Source: Planctomycetota bacterium
Lineage (GTDB): Bacteria; Planctomycetota; UBA1135; GCA-002686595
Direction of reading: 5' to 3'
NCBI GenBank assembly: GCA_012959525.1
Contig: DUDB01000008.1
Span: 1-39,020, forward strand
DNA length: 39,020 nt
Shown here: one piece after another, positions 25,983-33,549 of the stretch
Position numbering within the stretch: position 1 is the first letter of the stretch
How the letters are laid out: the number at the start of each line of letters is the position of its first letter
Notes under the pieces: model-generated
Seen by the model: the letters and a program-made list of their open reading frames with translations, nothing else
What the model was told of the DNA's origin: nothing
Database searches by the model: none
Position numbers and translations under genes: made by a program

Positions 25983-27251
25983 ATGAAAACGCTCCTCGCT
26001 CTTATCGGTTTCGTTCTGTTGCCTTGCCTGTCCTTCGCTGCGCCAAGCGTTCAGGAGTCCGAGGCCGAAGCGTCCCCGCGGGACGCGGCCCAACAGACCT
26101 GGGCCCGGTTATTCGATGGCAAGACTTTGGCGGGGTGGACCCAGCGCAATGGCACGGCAACCTATCGAGTTGAGGACGGGGACGTTGTCGGGAAGACAAC
26201 CGACGGCAGCCCGAACTCGTTTCTGTGCAGCAATCGCGACTACTCGGACTTCGAGCTGTACTTCCAGGTCAAGGTTCACGGGTCGTTGAACTCGGGAGTC
26301 CAAATCCGTTCGACGACTCGGGATGGGTTCATGGGTCGCGTCAACGGCCCCCAGGTGGAGATCGAGGCCAGTGGCGCGAATGGGGCGGAGGCCGGCTACC
26401 TATATGCTGAGGCCGCTGGTGGCTGGATGATCTCCGACGACTTACGCGTGCCCCACAAGGTCTTCCGCGATGGCGAATGGAACCAATACCGGGTTCTCGC
26501 CGAGGGGCCGCGCATCCAGGTCTGGATCAACGGCATGCAGATCTCGGACCTCACCCATGAGGGCACATACGCCTCTCACCCGCGCGGGTTCATCGGCTTG
26601 CAGGTGCACGCCATCGGCCGGGGGCAAGGCCCCTTCGAAGTCCGCTGGCGCGACATCTACATCCGTGAGGTACGCACCAAGGAGTCCGGCTGGCAGACGC
26701 TGTACAACGGCAAGGACCTCACGGGTTGGGAGACGGAGGGCAACTGGCTACCGGAGAAGGATGGAGTGCTGGTCATTCGCCCGCGCGAGGGTGAGTTGGG
26801 CTGGCAGCGCTTCGGGTCGTACCTTTGGACCAAGGAACCCTATGGGGACTTCATACTCGATCTGGAGTACAGCTACCCCAAGGGGGGCAACAGCGGTGTG
26901 TTCGTGCGCGTGGGGGACACGGCCAGCCCCGTGGACACGGGTATCGAGGCGCAAATCCTCGACTGCTGGGGCAAGCCCGACGACAAGATGACGGCCCACG
27001 ACCACGCGGGCATCATCGGCACCTCGCCTCCCAAGATCAACGCGTCAAAGCCGCCGGGGGAGTGGAACCACATGATCCTGTGCATGCGTGGCGGACACCT
27101 GGAGGTGGACCTGAACGGATCGCGGGTCATCGACCTGGACGTGTCCAAGACCGGGCTGAAGGAGCGCCCTGCGCGGGGCCACATCGGCCTGCAGGACCAC
27201 GGCGCTCCCAACGAGCTGCGCTTCCGGAACATCCTGCTCAAGGAACTCTGA
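25983..27251 (+). CDS. secreted tandem DUF1080 protein (3-keto-disaccharide hydrolase-like)
   Basis: 422 residues from the ATG at 25983, which begins a signal peptide (MKTLLALIGFVLLPCLSFAA). Two complete DUF1080 concanavalin-like domains: first about residues 38-230 (LFDGKTLAGW, GVQIRS, WNQYRVLAEG, IGLQVH), second about 235-422 (LYNGKDLTGW, GVFVRVGD, WNHMILCMRGG, IGLQDHG). Family members with known activity hydrolyse 3-keto-glycosides in the periplasm, working after Gfo/Idh/MocA-type oxidoreductases that make the keto sugar. A Tat-exported Gfo/Idh/MocA gene is at 1-879, but too far away to imply an operon. The reading frame extends upstream into the preceding gene; that part was rejected. Confidence 0.9.
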   Translation: MKTLLALIGFVLLPCLSFAAPSVQESEAEASPRDAAQQTWARLFDGKTLAGWTQRNGTATYRVEDGDVVGKTTDGSPNSFLCSNRDYSDFELYFQVKVHGSLNSGVQIRSTTRDGFMGRVNGPQVEIEASGANGAEAGYLYAEAAGGWMISDDLRVPHKVFRDGEWNQYRVLAEGPRIQVWINGMQISDLTHEGTYASHPRGFIGLQVHAIGRGQGPFEVRWRDIYIREVRTKESGWQTLYNGKDLTGWETEGNWLPEKDGVLVIRPREGELGWQRFGSYLWTKEPYGDFILDLEYSYPKGGNSGVFVRVGDTASPVDTGIEAQILDCWGKPDDKMTAHDHAGIIGTSPPKINASKPPGEWNHMILCMRGGHLEVDLNGSRVIDLDVSKTGLKERPARGHIGLQDHGAPNELRFRNILLKEL

Positions 27252-27383
27252 GCTAAAGTCCATCAGGTCCAACCCGACGGTTCGTCAAGGCTCGTTGCGC
27301 GAGTTCTTGGGCAAGAATAAAGGAGTTCCTAGAGAGACGCCGGAATTATCACACATTACCGGAATTGCTCCTAGGCTACGGGA
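27252..27383. promoter_or_regulatory. leader of the first radical SAM gene
   Basis: This stretch is visibly richer in A and T than its surroundings. It contains the dyad TTCTTGggCAAGAA (27304-27317), two copies of CCGGAATT (27340-27347 and 27359-27366, 19 bases apart) and two CCTAG boxes. A promoter is likely here because the gene starts a transcription unit or follows a 132-base gap, but no convincing -35/-10 pair was found. Confidence 0.35.
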
Positions 27384-28985
27384 ATGGACTCTCCTGAACC
27401 GCTCGAGGTACCCGTGCACGCACGGCCAAGGTCCAAGCCGCAAACTCTGAAGGGTCGGCGCTTTAACTCGCGAACGAGTCACCATGGTCAGGGCTCCTCA
27501 GGGGAGACCCTGGAAAGGGCTACCCGAAGTCTGGTTGTTGACCTGCACAATTCGGCCTCCTTTCCAACCCTGGCGGTGGGCGTACTGGTTGGCGCGCTGC
27601 GCGAAGCGGGGCAGGATGTTGAGGTGCTCTCACCACTGGCCCACGATGTTGTGCCTCTGCAACGGGAACGAAGAGAGATCTTCTTCGACGATTGGCAGCG
27701 AAGGTTGCACCTTTCGCGCCGGCACTTGTTGCGTCCTTTGCGTGATCGAGCACGAGCTACCCACCTGCGCTGGGTCTCGCGACCGCACGGGCGCGTGCTG
27801 CGTGAAACCGCGCGTGCCCTTGAGCGTCAACCGGACGTACTTGTCCTCTCTGCCTACCTGCGTCATTTCTCGACAGTCCAGCAGGTGGGCCGTCTGGCTG
27901 CCGCCAAAAACATTCCGCTGCTCCTGGGCGGCCCTGTGTTCAACCTGCCCGAAGTAGCCGAAGCATGGTTGGGTATTCCTGGGCTAACAGCAATTGTCGG
28001 GGCGGAAGCTGACATTTCCTTGCCGGCGATGGTGGAAGCCGTAGCTCGTGGGGGGGATCTCCTGGAGTTCCCCGGAGTGCTGCTTCCAGATGGCCGCCGT
28101 AGTGCAGTGGCCCCTCCCTTGAAAGAGATTGAAGATTCGCCGCTCCCTGACTACACCGACTTTCCATGGGACCGTTATCCCGTCCGCATCATCCCCGTTC
28201 TGGCATCTCGTGGATGCGGGTGGGGCCGATGCACATTTTGTAGTGATGTCAAGACGGCAGCGGGACGGACGTTTCGTTCACGATCTGCCGAGGCGGTGTT
28301 GGATGAGATGCAGGTTCTCAGCGACCGCCACGAGACACGCAATTTCCAGTTCTTCGATCTGAAGCTCAATTCCAGTTTGGCCCAATGGAGAGGTCTGATT
28401 GGGGGGATCCCCAAGCGTATACCCGGTGCGCTCTGGATCGCTACTGTCCACGTGGACGATCGCAAGGACAATGGCCTCTCCCTGTCGGACCTAATTGCCG
28501 CTCGTAATGCAGGCCTGCGGCGGGTCAGCTTTGGATTGGAGTCCGGGAGCCAGCGGCTACTGGATGCCATGTGCAAGGGTAGTCGAGTGGAGGATAATTC
28601 ACGTTTCATCCATGACGCCCACTCCGCAGGGCTCAGCGTTCGCTGCACCATGTTCAGGGGTTTTCCTGGAGAGCGTGCCGTGGATCTTGAGTTGACCGCA
28701 GAGTTCCTGGAGGCCCACGCGCATCTGATCGATCGTGTGCGCTTCAACAAGTTTTCCCTCATAGCCGGCACCCCTCTCTACCAGGCCATCCAAGAGAATC
28801 CCCTCGCTCTCCCGGGTTTGGTGCTCGATCGACTCGATGCGCGCAATGCGGTAGCTGCGGCCAAGCCAGACGGCCCGATCGGGAGTGGGTACCATCGGGC
28901 TCTCTCCCGTGTGTTGCGTCAGGTCCACGCGATCAATCATCGAGAAATCCGCGCCGAGGCCCGGGTCTTCGATGGATTGATGTAG
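27384..28985 (+). CDS. B12-binding-type radical SAM protein 1 (candidate peptide-modifying enzyme)
   Basis: 533 residues. A basic, probably disordered 45-residue N-terminus precedes a Rossmann-like B12-binding region (about 48-240; LVVDLHNSASFPTLAVGVL, PLLLGGPVFN). The radical SAM barrel follows with cysteines C278, C283 and C286 in GCGWGRCTFC, an x4-x2 spacing instead of the usual x3-x2, then RVSFGLESGSQRLLDAM and a GFPGE segment near the end of the barrel. Enzymes of this class use a 5'-deoxyadenosyl radical, some with cobalamin for C-methylation. There is no C-terminal PqqD-like region. It converges on the small peptide gene with 7 bases between the stops, and its last codons share a 19-base repeat with that gene. 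Role in modifying the peptide is inferred; a lipid or small-molecule substrate is the main alternative. Confidence 0.87.
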   Translation: MDSPEPLEVPVHARPRSKPQTLKGRRFNSRTSHHGQGSSGETLERATRSLVVDLHNSASFPTLAVGVLVGALREAGQDVEVLSPLAHDVVPLQRERREIFFDDWQRRLHLSRRHLLRPLRDRARATHLRWVSRPHGRVLRETARALERQPDVLVLSAYLRHFSTVQQVGRLAAAKNIPLLLGGPVFNLPEVAEAWLGIPGLTAIVGAEADISLPAMVEAVARGGDLLEFPGVLLPDGRRSAVAPPLKEIEDSPLPDYTDFPWDRYPVRIIPVLASRGCGWGRCTFCSDVKTAAGRTFRSRSAEAVLDEMQVLSDRHETRNFQFFDLKLNSSLAQWRGLIGGIPKRIPGALWIATVHVDDRKDNGLSLSDLIAARNAGLRRVSFGLESGSQRLLDAMCKGSRVEDNSRFIHDAHSAGLSVRCTMFRGFPGERAVDLELTAEFLEAHAHLIDRVRFNKFSLIAGTPLYQAIQENPLALPGLVLDRLDARNAVAAAKPDGPIGSGYHRALSRVLRQVHAINHREIRAEARVFDGLM

Positions 28986-29029
28986 GTCGGGGTCACTTGT
29001 CGAAGACGTTGGTCTCCGATGGATTGATG
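28964..29029. repeat. 19-base imperfect direct repeat across the radical SAM 1 / peptide junction
   Basis: GGTCTTCGATGGATTGATG (28964-28982, last codons of radical SAM 1) and GGTCTCCGATGGATTGATG (29011-29029) differ at one base and start 47 bases apart. The second copy, read on the minus strand, encodes the INPSET part of the peptide. GTCTTCGA and its complement TCGAAGAC also recur at 28965, 29000 and 29032. Confidence 0.7.
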
Positions 29030-29157
29030 CGGTCTTCGACCGTCTCGATGGTGAGGTCGAGTGCCTCCACGTCCAGGGCCTCCTCGGACGCTTTCGAGGT
29101 GGATTGCTCTTGGGCCGTGGCTTCGGCTTGCTCTTGGTCTTCGCGTTTCTCGTCCAT
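28993..29157 (-). CDS. 54-residue candidate RiPP precursor peptide
   Basis: Small gene, ATG (29155-29157) to TGA (28993-28995). An AGGAG ribosome binding site 6 bases before the ATG overlaps the stop region of the upstream radical SAM gene, so it is the last gene of a two-enzyme operon. The peptide is strongly acidic and hydrophilic: residues 1-27 are rich in Glu, Gln, Ala and Ser (MDEKREDQEQAEATAQEQ), 28-42 form a likely amphipathic helix (LDVEALDLTIETVED), and 43-54 are RINPSETNVFDK. It has no cysteine, signal peptide or membrane segment. A leader plus short distinct C-terminal core, next to radical SAM enzymes with PqqD-like ends, is the classic layout of a ribosomally made, post-translationally modified peptide. 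I do not recognise a named family, and which residues would be modified is unknown. Alternative: a small structural partner of the enzymes. Confidence 0.75.
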   Translation of the reverse strand: MDEKREDQEQAEATAQEQSTSKASEEALDVEALDLTIETVEDRINPSETNVFDK

Positions 29158-29163
29158 TGGATT

Positions 29164-29168
29164 CTCCT
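29164..29168 (-). promoter_or_regulatory. Shine-Dalgarno of the 54-residue peptide gene
   Basis: AGGAG with a 6-base spacer (AATCCA) before the ATG at 29157. Most other genes here lack such a site, so its presence supports strong translation of the peptide, as expected for a substrate made in excess over its enzymes. Confidence 0.7.
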
Positions 29169-31470
29169 AGAGAGGGGTGAGTTCGTGTGGTTCTGTGGAA
29201 GGTGAAGGTGGGGCGGGCGCTGGCTGAAAGGAGGTGATCAGGCCCTTGCTGTGCAGCTGGGCTATGTAGTCGGTGAGGCGCTCGTGCGCGCCGGGGGTGG
29301 TGGACTTCAAGCTCTGGAGCAGGTCATCGACGTTGCCGGCCCGCTCAATGGCCTCAAGGACCTTCAGGCCATCCCGGCTCAACTCCACGAACTCGTGCCC
29401 TGCCTCATCGTAGACAAGGACGCAATCCTGGGGCGAGAGGGGTTCCAGTTGCTCTTCCGCCACGGCCTGGGCATCGGCTACGAACCGTCCCGTCAGAAAA
29501 TCGGGGCGCGCAGCCCGTGCGAGGGGATGGGCCAGGGTGTTGGCCGCCGCCACGTGACTGAAGGGCAGGGTGACGCTTGCTCTGGCCGCGTTCGCCCGTA
29601 GCGGGCCCCCTGCTTCCCGTGCATTTTGAGCCTCAGTCCGCTGCTTGCACTGCTCGACGAACTCGTCGGGGGTTGTTCCTCGAGCCAGATGCAGGAAGTA
29701 GTGGGACTTCTGCATGAAGTAGTAGATGTTGTCGCCCGAGAAGATGGGCAGGTCGGCGCGCAGGGCGTTCATCATCTCGTCGAACATCTCCGCGGCTTCC
29801 TGTTGGGTCATCCCCTGCTCGCTCAGGTAGTCGTGGTACAGCTGGAGGTCGGTGCCTGCTCCGTCGAGGATCTTGATGTTGAACTGCTCCGGATCCCGGT
29901 AGGTGAGGGCCACCTCATCGATGTGGAACGTCTGCAGACTGACCTCGCGCACCACGTCCTTGTGCTCGCGGATGAAATTCAGCGTGGCGCGTGCCTCTTC
30001 CACCGTTTCACTGGGGAAGCCAACCATCGCGTACAAGGTGACGCTAATGCCGGCCTCGCTGCAGTTGTGGGCGATTTCTGAGACAGTACGCGGGCTCTGG
30101 GCCTTGCGCATCAGCTTCAACAGGCGCGGCGTGGCGGATTCGAAACCGAAGAGCAGCTTGCGGCAGCCGGATTCATGCAGCCTCTTGGCACCCTCCTTCG
30201 TGTAGGCGCGCGGCTCGATGCGCGCGTCACACCACCACTTCATACGCTCCTCCGCAGGGATGCCCGGCTGAGCCTCGATCAGGGCTTCCGGCAGATCGCG
30301 GATCATGCCCGGGGGCATGCAGTCCGTGATGAAGCTGAAGTTCCCTACCCCGTGGCGGTCGCGCAGGTCGGTCAGATGACCGGCGATGGTCTCAGCGGCG
30401 CGGGTGCGGTAGCCGGGTCCGATCACCGTGGGCAGGGTGCAGAAGGAGCACTCGCCGTAGTAGCACCCGCGGTTGATGTCGTAGGGCAGTACGACCTCGG
30501 GGGCGAGGTACAGGTCAAAGGGCAGGCCGTCGAAGTCCGGGGGTGGGGCTTCGCTTAGGGCTACGGGGTGGGCGGGGGCATTGGCGACAGTTTCGCAGTC
30601 GGTGTCGGTGTGCTTGAACCAGGTGAGGGAGCCGATCGCCGACAGGTCGGCTTGCCCCGCCCCGTCCCATGCTCGCAAGGCCCCTGCCAACTCGGCCATG
30701 GGCGCTTCCCCTTCGTGGAAGATCATGGAGTCCAGGCATTCCTCCACGCCGGCCGCTCCCATGAGCTTCTCACCGATGTAGGCGAGGAATCCGCCGCCCG
30801 CCGTGACGTGGCAGTCGGGCAGTGCCGCCTTCACCATGCGTCCCAGAGTCAGTGCTGGGATCAGCTGGCTCCCGTAGACCACGGACAACCCAAAGAGGCG
30901 CGGCTTGCGCGCGATCAGGCCCGGCAGAACCTTCTCCCGGAAGAACTCGATGAAGGGGTTCTGGTCCTCGTCCAGGGTCGCGGCAAGGACCTCATCCGAG
31001 CGGTCATTGGCGTACCCCATGGTGAAGTTGTGGGGCGTCAACTCGCTGGGGTAATGGGCTGCGGAAACCAGGCGCAGTCCGTGGTACAGGGTGCGTACCG
31101 CCGGCACGTAGCGGCCCACGTCATAGAAGTCCTCGCTCCGCAGGACGGCTTTGGCGCTCTCGACGTCCGCGATCACGGCGTTCGCGCTGACCTCACTCTC
31201 GGCCGCGCTGCGGAAGGCTCGCAGTTCTCCCAGGGGCAGACTCTCGCGGCCTTCGAAGGCACTCAGTGGAAGGCGTTCACGCACTTTCTCCTGGGCGCGG
31301 CGCAGATAGTCTGGCGAGAGGAAGTGGTCGTAGGCCTCGATCGACAGGTCGCGCTGCTCGACGTCTTCAAACCCGGCCTCCTGCAACCAGGCCTTCAGGC
31401 AGGGCAGGGCCAGGTAGGGTTGCGTGAAGTGGCCCTGGGGCACGAACGCGAGGGTGATCGGAAAGCTCAT
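29167..31470 (-). CDS. B12-binding-type radical SAM protein 2 with C-terminal PqqD-like domain
   Basis: 767 residues. The N-terminal 320 residues hold an elaborated B12-binding-like region (PCLKAWLQEAGFEDVEQ, GLSVVYGSQLIPALTLGRM, VTAGGGFLAYIG). The radical SAM cluster cysteines are C336, C341 and C344 in NRGCYYGECSFC, with the same x4-x2 spacing as radical SAM 1. LLFGFESATPRLLKLM and MVGFPSETVEEA follow in the barrel. The last 110 residues (LVYDEAGHEFVELSRDGLKV, then LLQSLKS and YIAQLHSKGLITSF) match the strand-and-helix pattern of PqqD-like winged-helix domains, which bind leader peptides in RiPP pathways. A Pro/Ser tail ends the protein. It starts 13 bases after radical SAM 3 and is followed at once by the peptide gene, whose ribosome binding site overlaps its stop. 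Confidence 0.88.
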   Translation of the reverse strand: MSFPITLAFVPQGHFTQPYLALPCLKAWLQEAGFEDVEQRDLSIEAYDHFLSPDYLRRAQEKVRERLPLSAFEGRESLPLGELRAFRSAAESEVSANAVIADVESAKAVLRSEDFYDVGRYVPAVRTLYHGLRLVSAAHYPSELTPHNFTMGYANDRSDEVLAATLDEDQNPFIEFFREKVLPGLIARKPRLFGLSVVYGSQLIPALTLGRMVKAALPDCHVTAGGGFLAYIGEKLMGAAGVEECLDSMIFHEGEAPMAELAGALRAWDGAGQADLSAIGSLTWFKHTDTDCETVANAPAHPVALSEAPPPDFDGLPFDLYLAPEVVLPYDINRGCYYGECSFCTLPTVIGPGYRTRAAETIAGHLTDLRDRHGVGNFSFITDCMPPGMIRDLPEALIEAQPGIPAEERMKWWCDARIEPRAYTKEGAKRLHESGCRKLLFGFESATPRLLKLMRKAQSPRTVSEIAHNCSEAGISVTLYAMVGFPSETVEEARATLNFIREHKDVVREVSLQTFHIDEVALTYRDPEQFNIKILDGAGTDLQLYHDYLSEQGMTQQEAAEMFDEMMNALRADLPIFSGDNIYYFMQKSHYFLHLARGTTPDEFVEQCKQRTEAQNAREAGGPLRANAARASVTLPFSHVAAANTLAHPLARAARPDFLTGRFVADAQAVAEEQLEPLSPQDCVLVYDEAGHEFVELSRDGLKVLEAIERAGNVDDLLQSLKSTTPGAHERLTDYIAQLHSKGLITSFQPAPAPPSPSTEPHELTPL

Positions 31471-31483
31471 TCTGGTTTAGGTA

Positions 31484-33331
31484 TCAGGTAGGGGAGGCGA
31501 GGGTCAGTAGCCCCGCTTCAGACAAGTGCTTGGCGGCCTGGACTAACTCGGGCCGTGTACGGGTAAGTGAATCGAACGAGGTCTCCCCTTGCAATTCTGA
31601 AAGGAGTTGGGCCACGTCGTGACTCACTCTGGACGTGCGCGTGGCGGGCAAGGGCCCGTCGATGGGGGTGATCGCGAAATGGTGCTCACCCTGGCCAGAG
31701 GGGAGCTCCGTTCCCTCCCTCAATGCGCTCGTGAGCTTGGACAGGTCGTGCTCGGTGTTCAGCACGGTGGGTATGCGGCTGACCAGAGCCTGTTCCCACG
31801 CCAGGGTCTCATCAACGAGCGGATGGCGGGTCATGCGTGCCAGTCCCTCGAAGCTGCGCCCACTCGCGTCCCATGACCGCCACAACTCAAGGGCGTTCTC
31901 CCCTCGGACGCGCCGCAGCAGGCAGAAGGTGCGCGGGTAGCGTTCCAAAACCTCGGGTAGCTCCTCGGCCACCCGGGACAGGTCGCGCAGCCGGTCTTCG
32001 GGTAGGGCCAAGAGATGCCAGGTCGAGAAGAGGTCGGGGTGCGCGCGAATCAACTCGCGCTCGGGCTCGGACTCACCCGCGCCCCAGGCCATGTCCGGAG
32101 CGATGCCTTCGAGGGCCACGGCGTCGGGGTTGTAGTCTTCGCCCAGTGCGCAGTTCGGCTGGGGGTTCGCCAGGTGCAAGGAGAGGTTGACCCCCGTGCG
32201 CAGGCTCGCGTCTGCGCAGAGATCCAGGCTCGCGGCCAACTCTTCGTCCCCTTCTCCGGGCAGGCCCAGGATGAAGGAGAGGATAGGCGTGACGCCCGCA
32301 GCGGCGCAGTTCTCCACGAGCTGCAGGACGTCCGTGTCCGCGGCCATGTTCTTGGCGTTCGCAGCGCGTACTTCCGGAGCAGCCGACTCGACCCCCAAGA
32401 GCACCCGATAGCCTCCGGCCGCCCCCATGGCCAAGAGCAGATCGGCGTCCATGTGATCCGACCGTGCGCGGCACTCCCACGGAACCGGCGCACCGAGTTC
32501 GGTCATGCGGGCACAGAACGCGAGGGCGTGCTGGCGATCCGCACCGAACAGATCGTGGCACAGGTAGGCATTCTTGGCGGCGGGCATGTCCTTGAGGGCC
32601 AGAACCTCCTCTACCAGCTTGTCCACGGGCAGCGTGCGGGACCGTCGGTTCCAATACCGGCCGATCGAGCAGAAGCTGCAGTCGTAGGAGCATCCACGAC
32701 CGGAGTCCACGGGCACCAGACCGTCTGCTTCGCCCGTGACTTCTTTGTAGCGTGCCAGGTCGGGCAGTAGGTCCCAGGCATAGGGCGCGACCGATTTCAT
32801 GTCCAAGAGTGGGCGCCGATCCGCCTCACGCAGGATCTGATCCTGCGGGTCGCGCCAGGTGATTCCAGAAACACCTTGCAGGCTCTGCCCCTGATCTAAC
32901 CTCTGCAGAACCTCATGCAGTGTGTCTTCCCCCTCGCCCCGTACGATCAGGTCGATCCACCCGAACCGTTCCAGAACACGCTCCTCGACTTCGCCAACGC
33001 CCGGCCCACCCAGGTGCAGGTGCAGGTGCGGTGCGCGCTCGCGCAGGAGGCGTGTGATGACGAGCGCCGCGGGCAGCGTGGCTCCCATGGTGGAGAGGCC
33101 GACGACATCGGGCTCTTCGCCGAGAATGCGATCGGCGGCCGCGCTTAGGCTGCCCTGGTCCAGGACACACTCGCTCCCCAGGTGACCCGCTGCGAGCTCG
33201 TGGGCCAGATCCACGAGGCGTACGTCCCAGCCCTCTGCCCGAAGCGATCCTCCGAGTCGAAGCACGCCCGGCGGCGGCATGGAGTAGCCGAAGGTGTCGG
33301 CGTGGGGGGAGGAGGCGATCAGGATGCGCAC
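31484..33331 (-). CDS. B12-binding-type radical SAM protein 3
   Basis: 615 residues from the GTG at 33329-33331. The start was chosen because RILIASSPHADTFGYSMPPP begins the B12-binding domain (about 1-140; VVGLSTMGATLPAALVITRL, LHLHLGGPGVGEVEE). An open frame continues to 33517 but reads through apparent intergenic DNA. The radical SAM cysteines are C214, C218 and C221 (GRGCSYDCSFC, canonical x3-x2 spacing), followed by RVLLGVESAAPEVR and LGLPGEGDEE. The last 60-70 residues (SHDVAQLLSELQGETSFDSL, AAKHLSEAGLL) look like a winged helix similar to, but weaker than, the PqqD-like end of radical SAM 2. It is the first gene of the operon ending in the small peptide, and a dyad sits 12 bases before its start. 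Confidence 0.85.
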   Translation of the reverse strand: MRILIASSPHADTFGYSMPPPGVLRLGGSLRAEGWDVRLVDLAHELAAGHLGSECVLDQGSLSAAADRILGEEPDVVGLSTMGATLPAALVITRLLRERAPHLHLHLGGPGVGEVEERVLERFGWIDLIVRGEGEDTLHEVLQRLDQGQSLQGVSGITWRDPQDQILREADRRPLLDMKSVAPYAWDLLPDLARYKEVTGEADGLVPVDSGRGCSYDCSFCSIGRYWNRRSRTLPVDKLVEEVLALKDMPAAKNAYLCHDLFGADRQHALAFCARMTELGAPVPWECRARSDHMDADLLLAMGAAGGYRVLLGVESAAPEVRAANAKNMAADTDVLQLVENCAAAGVTPILSFILGLPGEGDEELAASLDLCADASLRTGVNLSLHLANPQPNCALGEDYNPDAVALEGIAPDMAWGAGESEPERELIRAHPDLFSTWHLLALPEDRLRDLSRVAEELPEVLERYPRTFCLLRRVRGENALELWRSWDASGRSFEGLARMTRHPLVDETLAWEQALVSRIPTVLNTEHDLSKLTSALREGTELPSGQGEHHFAITPIDGPLPATRTSRVSHDVAQLLSELQGETSFDSLTRTRPELVQAAKHLSEAGLLTLASPT

Positions 33332-33343
33332 GGGAGGGTCATT

Positions 33344-33362
33344 ACGCCAAGGACGTTGGCGT
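33344..33362. promoter_or_regulatory. dyad upstream of the radical SAM 3 operon
   Basis: ACGCCAAggacgTTGGCGT, a perfect 7-bp inverted repeat with a 5-base centre, ends 12 bases before the GTG of radical SAM 3. As DNA it could be an operator; as RNA it could be a hairpin limiting ribosome access. It would not control the divergent TonB-like gene unless promoters overlap. Confidence 0.4.
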
Positions 33363-33549
33363 GGATCCAGGTTTACGGCGGACTCGTGCGCACTGTTGGA
33401 TCCTGTCCCGTGGAGCACAACTCGAGGGCCGCAGAGGCCCCATCTGCCGCCACATCCAGGGCCATCTGAGAACTTTTGGTGGCACTCGACCCCTCTGCGT
33501 GAACCTTCGCCCGTCACAGGAGTTACCCTGTATCCTCGTCGCCCTCACC

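Noticed and set aside
27484..27957. 157-codon frame within radical SAM 1
   Set aside because: Out of frame with the radical SAM protein, rich in Cys/Trp/Arg without pattern; a shadow.
33332..33517. Upstream extension of radical SAM 3
   Set aside because: It runs through the divergent intergenic region and the dyad; the B12-binding domain starts at the GTG at 33331.
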